Shown: positions 6,978 to 11,647 of the stretch, in pieces
How positions within the stretch are numbered: position 1 is the first letter of the stretch
How the letters are laid out: every line of letters begins with the position of its first letter
Source of the DNA: Dehalococcoidia bacterium
Lineage (GTDB): Bacteria; Chloroflexota; Dehalococcoidia; GIF9; UBA5620
Assembly: GCA_016783225.1 (NCBI GenBank)
Contig: JADHWZ010000049.1
Location: 1-11,647, forward strand
Reading direction: 5' to 3'
DNA: 11,647 bases
The notes under the pieces: model-generated
Told to the model about the DNA's origin: nothing
Databases searched by the model: none
What the model saw: the letters and a program-made list of their open reading frames with translations, nothing else
Program-made: the position numbers and the translations under genes

Positions 6978-7340
6978 ATGGAAGTTGTGAACGTAAACGA
7001 CGCGACGTCCTTTGTCACCAAAGACAGCGCCGAAATCAAAGAAATCCTGGCACCAACGAACTCATCCCTGGCAAATCAAAGCCTGGCCGAAGCAAAGGTC
7101 ATGCCGGGAAGATGCACTCAGGAGCATTTCCATCCCAAGGCAGAAGAGATTTACTATATTTTGCGGGGCAAAGGCAAGATGACTATCGAAGACGAGACAA
7201 GAGATGTGAGAAAAGGCGATGGCATTGCCATATGTCCGGGCCAAAAGCACAGAATATCCAACACCGGAGATGATCAATTGGTCTTTCTCTGCTGTTGTTC
7301 ACCCGCCTACAGCCACGAAGACACCTTACTTGCCGACTAA
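6978..7340 (+). CDS. Small single-domain cupin protein
   Basis: A 120-residue beta-barrel protein of the cupin_2 type with an intact metal site. Motif 1 fits G(X)5HXH(X)4E(X)6G exactly: Gly44, His50, His52, Glu57, Gly64. Motif 2 is GDGIAICPGQKHRISN (80-95) with His91; a cysteine replaces the first proline of the usual PPG. The three His and one Glu should bind a divalent metal such as Mn, Fe, Ni or Zn. A striking Cys105-Cys106-Cys107 run precedes SPAYSHEDT near the C-terminus; similar CSPxYSHEDT endings are recalled in uncharacterised cupins. The substrate is unknown, and the fold covers isomerases, dioxygenases and binding proteins. The ATG lies one base after the purC stop and purS follows after 12 bases, so it is co-transcribed with purine genes, but no known purine step needs a cupin. 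Confidence 0.9.
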   Translation: MEVVNVNDATSFVTKDSAEIKEILAPTNSSLANQSLAEAKVMPGRCTQEHFHPKAEEIYYILRGKGKMTIEDETRDVRKGDGIAICPGQKHRISNTGDDQLVFLCCCSPAYSHEDTLLAD

Positions 7341-7352
7341 AGAGTGCCGAAA

Positions 7353-7607
7353 ATGTATGTGGCAAAGGTCTATATCACACTAAAGCCAACAGTAAATGAC
7401 CCTCAAGGCCTGACCATAAAAGGCGCGTTACACAATCTCGGTTTCGCTTCAGTCGAAGACGTCCGTGCCGGGAAGTATATAGAACTCCGAATCGAGGAGA
7501 CAGACGCGAACAAGGCCAACGAGCAGGTGAACAAGATGTGTCACAAGCTCCTGGCCAACCCGGTCATCGAGAACTACCGCTTCGAATTGGAGGGAGTTCA
7601 GTCCTAG
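7353..7607 (+). CDS. purS: Phosphoribosylformylglycinamidine synthase subunit PurS
   Basis: Small structural subunit of FGAM synthase (step 4). It bridges PurQ (glutaminase) and small PurL (synthase) and helps channel ammonia. The 84 residues from the ATG at 7353 fit the family: MYVAKVYITLKPTVNDPQG at the N-terminus, then the GLTIKGALHNLGFASVEDVRAG region, KYIELRIEE, and CHKLLANPVIENYRFE at the C-terminus. A GTG at 7344 would add three residues, but the AAAGAG just downstream of the cupin stop is spaced for the ATG. In many Gram-positive and related bacteria purS is followed at once by purQ and purL. Here it is the last + strand gene, followed by 163 bases without a gene and then minus-strand genes. 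Confidence 0.94.
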   Translation: MYVAKVYITLKPTVNDPQGLTIKGALHNLGFASVEDVRAGKYIELRIEETDANKANEQVNKMCHKLLANPVIENYRFELEGVQS

Positions 7608-7714
7608 ACAACGGCCAAACCCCCTCCAACTATTTCCTAGGCCAGAGTTGTTCTATTAAGGCTATTCTAAGACCCGCCCATTCCATTCAATCCTGTGTCA
7701 TATCACCGAGACAG

Positions 7715-7743
7715 TGAATGAGAGCCTCCACCCTCTCCATTCA
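7715..7743. terminator. Possible hairpin in the convergent purS / lipoprotein gap
   Basis: TGAATG-AGAG (7715-7724) pairs with CTCT-C-CATTCA (7733-7743) through 10 base pairs, with one bulged C and an 8-base loop. It sits between two convergent genes, where a terminator is expected. No T-run follows on either strand, so an intrinsic terminator is only possible, not shown. The rest of 7608-7770 contains nothing recognisable apart from the homologous 3' flank described separately. Confidence 0.3.
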
Positions 7744-7773
7744 GCTTAGCAAAACTTTCTATGCCGTAGCTTA
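7741..7773 (-). repeat. 3' flank shared with the first paralogue (copy B)
   Basis: On the minus strand, the stop codon and following bases read TAAGCTACGGCATAGAAAG and continue with TTTTGCTAAGC. The same stretch follows the stop of the gene ending at 10523 (TAAGCCAAGGCATGAAAG, then CTTCGTTAAGC). The two match at most positions with one single-base gap. The similarity continues past the coding region, so it records DNA duplication rather than protein constraint. Confidence 0.65.
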
Positions 7774-8640
7774 TTCTTCATAGGTGACAACAAGCTCAGG
7801 GTTAGTTACCCTCAAAGCATCTATCTTGCCATTCCAATCAGTCTGTTTCTCAAACTGCAGCCGCACCTGGAAGCGCGAAGCTCCAGCATTAACTCTTGAC
7901 TGCACCGTGCTGATCAGTGTTGAATTGCTAAAAGGTCCTGTTGGAGGTGAAGCTAAAGAGTAGGTTTTCATACCACCACTTGGAAAACCTGAAGTGAAAT
8001 CACCTGGATCCAGGCTGCCGTACTGGTCATTATAAACACGCAGCTTACCAAGCCCTGTAAATGGTATGCCGAGCTTCGCACCATTGCTTATATCGAGAGA
8101 AGCCGACTTAATCGTAGCACCGGTTGGTATGCTTGAAATATCAAAACTCAGAAAAGCCTGCCGTGCCTTGTTGTGGATGTCGTCCCCCACCATGGGGTCA
8201 TCGGTATCAGGGCCGGGGCCACCTTCCCTCACGTTGCCATCCTCTCCAGCAATGGAATACAGCGTTACCGTATGCTCGGATACCGTCTCGGACTCAGCTT
8301 CCGACTCTGCCTCAGATTCAGCCTCGGAAGCGGAATCAATCACAACCTGAGCCGTGGCAGTGGCACTTCCAGCGTCATTCGTAGCTGTCAGCGTATAAGT
8401 GGTGGTAGTGCTCGGAGATACCACCCTCGTTCCGGACAGCGCGACGTCACCCACCTCCTGGTCCACGCTGACCGCTGTAGCACCGGACACAGTCCAGCTA
8501 AGCGTTGAAGATTCACCCGAAGCGATACTCCCGGGACTGGCGTCAAAGGACTCCACGACCGGCGTCTCACCACCCCCCGTTGGTAGACAACCAGCAACCA
8601 TCACCAACATAACCAACAGCGAAAACAGCGGTTTCTTCAT
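7771..8640 (-). CDS. Exported lipoprotein: Ig-like repeat, Ser-Glu-Ala-Glu linker, DNRLRE/CBM96-like domain
   Basis: A 289-residue protein with a lipoprotein signal peptide: MKKPLF, a hydrophobic stretch, and the lipobox VAGC with Cys18 as the expected lipidated residue. It should be anchored to the outer face of the membrane. After a short Gly-rich spacer comes one Ig-like beta-sandwich (27-101: PVVESFDASPGSIASG... STLSWTVSGAT... TTTYTLTATN). A low-complexity linker of Ser/Glu/Ala follows (103-121). The C-terminal domain (122-289) contains QAFLSFDISSIPTGATIKSA (161-180), GLGKLRVYNDQYG and the final LVVTYEE, the pattern of DNRLRE (CBM96-type) beta-sandwich domains. Such domains are known from surface and polysaccharide-active proteins; the ligand here is unknown. 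There is no catalytic domain. The start is set by AGGAGGTG four bases upstream. The gene lies 39 bases after its paralogue with no terminator between, so it is the last gene of an operon. Confidence 0.85.
   Translation of the reverse strand: MKKPLFSLLVMLVMVAGCLPTGGGETPVVESFDASPGSIASGESSTLSWTVSGATAVSVDQEVGDVALSGTRVVSPSTTTTYTLTATNDAGSATATAQVVIDSASEAESEAESEAESETVSEHTVTLYSIAGEDGNVREGGPGPDTDDPMVGDDIHNKARQAFLSFDISSIPTGATIKSASLDISNGAKLGIPFTGLGKLRVYNDQYGSLDPGDFTSGFPSGGMKTYSLASPPTGPFSNSTLISTVQSRVNAGASRFQVRLQFEKQTDWNGKIDALRVTNPELVVTYEE
8287..8328 (-). repeat. 12-bp coding tandem repeat (SEAE linker)
   Basis: Residues 105-118 of the lipoprotein are SEAE three times followed by SE, encoded by imperfect 12-base repeats whose codons vary (TCC/TCT/TCG/AGT-type and GAG/GAA changes). 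It separates the Ig-like module from the C-terminal domain. An acidic, flexible spacer is the simplest reading, and its copy number could vary between strains. Confidence 0.8.
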
Positions 8641-8644
8641 TTCT

Positions 8645-8652
8645 CACCTCCT
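8645..8652 (-). promoter_or_regulatory. Strong Shine-Dalgarno of the third paralogue
   Basis: AGGAGGTG lies four bases before the ATG at 8640. The context CTAGGAGGTGAGAAATGAA is almost the same as that before the upstream paralogue at 10416, showing the two start regions share an origin. Confidence 0.85.
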
Positions 8653-8679
8653 AGTGTAACCTCAGTCGTCAGACCTCCT

Positions 8680-10416
8680 CTAAGGGCTAGTATACGTGAC
8701 TATTAGTGTGGGCTCATCGGGGACAGTTTTCTTCCAGCGCACGTAATCGTCCATCCCGTCATCATCACTGGCCTTTGAGTTGAATTGCAGCCTCAACTGG
8801 AACCTATCACTCCCCACCTTCGATTGAAGGGCATCCAGTATGGTAAATGGGTTACTCTCGGCCACCATCTGGCCGGCACTACAGTACCTGAGTCTGGCCC
8901 CCGTAGGCGAGCCTGCGAAGTAATCAGCGCCCTGCAAAGTGCCATAGTCCTGTACGTATGCCCTCAGACAGTCAAGGTCGCCGAAGGGATCTCCCTCAAT
9001 CTCGTAAGGTTCAAAATCGACTATCACTTCCGTTATCGTGGCTCCCGCAGGTATGCCAGATATGTCAAAGCTGAGAAACCCCTGGAGCGAGCGGTTATCT
9101 GCATCATCACCGACCAATATGTACTTGACTTGTCCACCTAACTCACCATTGTCCAATACATACCCGCTCTCAAAGATCTCAGCCACGAGAGTCACCGTGT
9201 GCTCCTCCGGTGGCACCACGGGTGGCTCAACATCAAAGCTCCCAGGCGCCGACCAGTCGCTCCACAGCCCGGCGTTGTTCTGCGCCCTTACCTTCCATGT
9301 CCAGCCAAAGCAATTTGGCGCAAAAACAGTACCACCGCTGGGCTCTTCAGTCCAGGCAGAGTCCCCCGTCGTCTCATCTATCTTTGCCAATGGCGCGCCA
9401 CTCAATATCACATAAATCTGGTATTGCTTTACGCCGCTCTCTGGGTCAGTGGAATCCTCCCAATCGAAAGGCCAAGGGTCAGCAGTCGGCTGCGGCAAGA
9501 CAGCCCCTTCAGCCGGAGATACCAGCACCGGCACGCTTGGCGGAGTAGCATCTTCTCCTGCTTCCCCGATAACTACAACCTGGATGGTAACACTCGACCA
9601 TCCCACCGCGCTGGTAGCCGTCAGAGTATAGTTGCTGGTTGCATCAGGCGAAACGGAAACGCTCCCCGTTGAGCCAACGCTGCCTATCCCTTGACTGATT
9701 TCGACTACGGTTGCACCGGAAACGCTCCAATTGAGCGTCGAAGAGGCACCACCAGCAATAGCCCATGGATTGGCAGCGAAGGAATTGATCACCGGCAGAC
9801 CTGCAGATGGTGGTGACGCCGCTGAGACTACCACCTGGGTTGTGGCGCTACCGCTTCCAGCCTCATTGGTAGCCGTCAGGGTATAAGTAGTTGTAGCGGC
9901 CGGAGATACTGCCATGGTCCCTTCCAGGGCCACATCACCTATCGTCTGGTCTATGCTGACATTTGTAGCAGCGGAAACACTCCAGCTAAGCGTTGAAGAC
10001 CCTCCCAAAGAAATGGTCCCAGGGCTGGCACCAAAGGAGTCTACTACTGGCGCGTTGGCAGCGTCACCAGAAACCGTAACGCCAGTGCGAACCTCGTCCG
10101 ACCAGTCGCCATTGTTGTCCTGAACCTTGAAATAGACGACATGAGCTCCCGCCGACAGAGACGATGTCTCAAAAGTCGCCGTGGTACCCAGGTCGCCATC
10201 TACATCCGACCGCCATCTATAAGCAACAACGTCGCCATCCGCGTCAGTACCGTGGCCTTGGAAAGAGACTGCCTCCCCGAGAGAAGCGTCGGCCGGCGAT
10301 ATTGCATCTATATAGGCGGCCGGCGCTTGATTGCCACCGGACAGACTGCCAGGTAAACAGGTACAACCGACAGTCATCACCAGAATCACCGAGAGCGAGA
10401 ACAGTAGCTTTTTCAT
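8680..10416 (-). CDS. Exported multi-domain lipoprotein: PKD-like, two Ig-like, FN3-like, DNRLRE/CBM96-like
   Basis: A 578-residue surface lipoprotein. The signal peptide ends in the lipobox TVGC (Cys18), with a second cysteine at 20. Modules in order: a PKD-like domain (about 31-116, with FQGHGTDADGDVVAYRW and VYFKVQDNNGDWSD); Ig-like repeat 1 (122-197); Ig-like repeat 2 (207-283); an FN3-like domain (about 291-395, starting PPSVPVLVSPAEG and ending RAQNNAGLWSDWSAPGSF); and the C-terminal DNRLRE/CBM96-like domain (405-578, with GFLSFDISGIPAGATI at 446-461 and final LIVTY). Cys483 and Cys512 lie inside that domain and could form a disulfide. No enzyme domain is seen; a binding or adhesion role is inferred. 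The frame is open upstream to 10605, but that stretch overlaps the previous gene and is not signal-like. The ATG at 10416 follows AGGAGGTG by five bases and starts the signal peptide. Confidence 0.87.
   Translation of the reverse strand: MKKLLFSLSVILVMTVGCTCLPGSLSGGNQAPAAYIDAISPADASLGEAVSFQGHGTDADGDVVAYRWRSDVDGDLGTTATFETSSLSAGAHVVYFKVQDNNGDWSDEVRTGVTVSGDAANAPVVDSFGASPGTISLGGSSTLSWSVSAATNVSIDQTIGDVALEGTMAVSPAATTTYTLTATNEAGSGSATTQVVVSAASPPSAGLPVINSFAANPWAIAGGASSTLNWSVSGATVVEISQGIGSVGSTGSVSVSPDATSNYTLTATSAVGWSSVTIQVVVIGEAGEDATPPSVPVLVSPAEGAVLPQPTADPWPFDWEDSTDPESGVKQYQIYVILSGAPLAKIDETTGDSAWTEEPSGGTVFAPNCFGWTWKVRAQNNAGLWSDWSAPGSFDVEPPVVPPEEHTVTLVAEIFESGYVLDNGELGGQVKYILVGDDADNRSLQGFLSFDISGIPAGATITEVIVDFEPYEIEGDPFGDLDCLRAYVQDYGTLQGADYFAGSPTGARLRYCSAGQMVAESNPFTILDALQSKVGSDRFQLRLQFNSKASDDDGMDDYVRWKKTVPDEPTLIVTYTSP
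9568..10053 (-). repeat. Tandem Ig-like repeat pair within the middle lipoprotein
   Basis: Repeat 1 spans 9826-10053 and repeat 2 spans 9568-9798. Both follow the same plan: P-V-(V/I)-(D/N)-SF, about ten residues, then SSTL(S/N)WSVS(A/G)AT, then I(D/S)Q-IG, then VSP-AT---YTLTAT. Related single copies occur at 8338-8562 in the downstream lipoprotein and 11396-11623 in the upstream one, giving four copies in the window. Confidence 0.8.
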
Positions 10417-10421
10417 TTCTT

Positions 10422-10429
10422 CACCTCCT
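10422..10429 (-). promoter_or_regulatory. Shine-Dalgarno that fixes the middle lipoprotein start
   Basis: AGGAGGTG lies five bases before the ATG at 10416. It supports that ATG over the start codons further upstream at 10605 and in between, none of which precedes a signal peptide. Confidence 0.85.
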
Positions 10430-10443
10430 AGTACAATTCGACC

Positions 10444-10508
10444 AATCCAGGCATGGATTCGATGGCACTTCAGTGCCCCCCCCTGCCACCTGCTTCGCTT
10501 AACGAAGC
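10444..10508. other. Cluster of three small hairpins plus an 8-base C/G run
   Basis: The 106-base gap between the first two paralogues holds three perfect inverted repeats in a row. They are AATCCA-GGCA-TGGATT (10444-10459), GGCACT-TC-AGTGCC (10464-10477) and GCTTCG-CTTAA-CGAAGC (10492-10508). A run of eight C on the + strand (G in the transcript) occupies 10476-10483, between the second and third. None is followed by a T-run on the transcribed minus strand, so a classical terminator is not supported. A processing, stability or pausing element is possible. Confidence 0.55.
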
Positions 10509-10525
10509 TTTCATGCCTTGGCTTA
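10493..10525 (-). repeat. 3' flank shared with the third paralogue (copy A)
   Basis: Starting at the TAA stop, the minus strand reads TAAGCCAAGGCATGAAAG and continues with CTTCGTTAAGC. It is the counterpart of the 3' flank at 7741-7773. Here the flank contains an intact hairpin (GCTTCG/CGAAGC) that is broken by substitutions in the other copy. Confidence 0.65.
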
Positions 10526-11647
10526 CTCTTCGTAGGTAATAACAAGATTAGGTTCGCCGCATTGTAAGCAATCAACTTGCCTGTCTCCATCAGTATACTT
10601 CCCAAACTGGATTCGCACCTGGAAGCGTGGGGCTCCAGTATCTACTTGCGCTTGAAGTTTACTAATCCCAAATACATCGAAGCTGAAAGGCTCTACTGGC
10701 CACGAATCGTAACGAGCAATAGCGCCCAACGGGGAACCTTCAGTAAAATCATTGGCATCCACGTTACCATACTGGTCATTGTAAACACGTAGGCTACCAA
10801 GCCCCTCAAATGGGTCACCTGTTTTACCACTAATACTCAAATCCAGAGATGCTGACTTGATAGCAGCACCAGCAGGTATCCCTGAAATATCAAAGCTTAA
10901 GAACGCCTGGATTGCCCAGTTACCGAAATCTTCATCCCCACAAACTGGAAATCCCCAAGTATCCCCAACTTCCCACACCTGACCATCTTCTTCGACAATG
11001 GAAAACAGCGTCACCGTGTGCTCGGTCGGTATTATTGGTGATATTACAGGTGGTGGTATTATAGGTGATGGTGTGACGAAACATATCCAGCCCTCAGAGT
11101 ATTCATTGTTGGCTTCGCTGCTTTCATCTACAACACTGTCCTTGTCAGCACGCACTATGATGGTATCTGAAAGACCGGAACAAGTATATGAATAGCCAAA
11201 GCTCTCGGTACTTTCTGCTCCTGCAGCCAGGGAACCTGCATTATCAGATCCTTTCACAACACCATCAACAAGCAAAGCCGAAGTAGTTGCACCGGCCGCT
11301 CCTAGGCCCTGATTCTTTATCGTGTAATGGATTGTATCTCCGTCTCGCGAAATATCTAGGATAACCAAGTCCGGTTCTCCTGCAGCCGGCGCTGCACCAA
11401 CCACAACTGGAATGGTAACGCTGGACCAGCCAGATGCATTAGTGGCTGTCAAAGTATAGCTGGTGGTCGCAGCCGGTGAGGCCGGTGTGCTTCCCGCAGA
11501 GGCAACCGGACCTACTCCCTGGTCAATAGTCACCGATGTGGCGTTAGACACATTCCAGCTCAAACTAGTCGAATCACCAGCATCTATGATAGGCGGAACA
11601 GCACTAAACGAATTAATGACTGGCAAGCCTCCGGACGGCGGCGGTGC
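10523..11647 (-). CDS. Exported surface protein, 5'-truncated by the window: Ig-like, CARDB, DNRLRE/CBM96-like
   Basis: The frame is open to the right edge, so the N-terminus (probably another signal peptide and further modules) lies outside. 374 residues are visible, numbered here from the edge. The first visible residues are APPPSGGLPVINSF, matching the linker and start of Ig-like repeat 2 in the downstream paralogue. Modules: Ig-like 9-84; a CARDB-type domain about 91-189 (EPDLVILDIS, YTIKNQGLGAAG, DSVVDESSEANNEY); a Pro/Ile-rich linker (190-207); and a DNRLRE/CBM96-like domain (209-374, with AFLSFDISGIPAGAAI and final LVITYEE). Cys156 and Cys189 bracket the CARDB domain, and Cys236, Cys360 and Cys363 lie in the last domain, hinting at extracellular disulfides. 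A TTG at 11626 could be mistaken for a start, but it falls in the middle of the repeat boundary. Adhesion or glycan binding is inferred; no catalytic motif is seen. Confidence 0.85.
   Translation of the reverse strand, partial: APPPSGGLPVINSFSAVPPIIDAGDSTSLSWNVSNATSVTIDQGVGPVASAGSTPASPAATTSYTLTATNASGWSSVTIPVVVGAAPAAGEPDLVILDISRDGDTIHYTIKNQGLGAAGATTSALLVDGVVKGSDNAGSLAAGAESTESFGYSYTCSGLSDTIIVRADKDSVVDESSEANNEYSEGWICFVTPSPIIPPPVISPIIPTEHTVTLFSIVEEDGQVWEVGDTWGFPVCGDEDFGNWAIQAFLSFDISGIPAGAAIKSASLDLSISGKTGDPFEGLGSLRVYNDQYGNVDANDFTEGSPLGAIARYDSWPVEPFSFDVFGISKLQAQVDTGAPRFQVRIQFGKYTDGDRQVDCLQCGEPNLVITYEE

Noticed and set aside
9568..10053. CRISPR-like or non-coding tandem repeat
   Set aside because: The periodicity is of protein domains of about 75 residues; at DNA level the copies are diverged and there are no spacer-repeat units.
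8066..10567. Many + strand open frames opposite the lipoprotein genes
   Set aside because: They are antisense shadows of Ser/Thr/Ala-rich coding sequence, lack ribosome-binding sites and show no recognisable domains.
10417..10605. 63-residue N-terminal extension of the middle lipoprotein
   Set aside because: It overlaps the end of the upstream gene and the hairpin cluster, and would bury a clear lipoprotein signal peptide. The ATG at 10416 has a perfect Shine-Dalgarno.

Overview
The window reads as a mid-GC bacterial chromosome segment. It has a housekeeping half (about 1-7610), almost all on the + strand except holA, and a surface-protein half (about 7770 to the right edge), all on the minus strand. 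The purine gene order with a stand-alone PurS, the long-form PurC, and lipoproteins carrying Ig-like repeats of the type 'PVINSF...STLSWSVSGAT...TYTLTATN' suggest a Chloroflexota, perhaps Dehalococcoidia-like, organism. That is an impression from family style; no rRNA or other marker is present to prove it.

Layout. 32-991 encodes a small MscS-type mechanosensitive channel. It converges with holA (DNA polymerase III delta subunit, minus strand, ending at 1004). 2030-2605 is a gene-poor stretch with a candidate holA promoter, a composite repeat built of 'GTCATTCTGAG'-type units, a separate 57-bp imperfect palindrome and a good sigma70-like promoter. That promoter leads to a small half-ferritin gene (2606-2869). 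From 2971 to 7607 runs a tightly packed purine cluster: purD, purE, purB, purC, a cupin gene and purS. Spacings are 0-15 nt, so it is very probably one transcript. It covers steps 2, 6, 7 and 8 of IMP synthesis, the AMP branch lyase, and one subunit of the step-4 FGAM synthase. purQ, purL, purK, purF, purM, purN and purH are not in the window.

The minus-strand half holds three paralogous exported proteins in a row, the first cut by the window edge (10523-11647, then 8680-10416, then 7771-8640 in transcription order). Each ends in the same roughly 165-residue beta-rich domain resembling DNRLRE/CBM96. Each carries one or two copies of the same Ig-like repeat, and each has different extra modules: CARDB, PKD-like plus FN3-like, or a Ser-Glu-Ala-Glu linker. 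The two with visible N-termini have lipoprotein signal peptides and near-identical start regions. The first and third genes also share sequence past their stop codons. They look like a tandemly duplicated and diverged cell-surface cassette, and this is the least explained part of the window. No RNA genes, CRISPR arrays, transposase genes or phage genes were seen.
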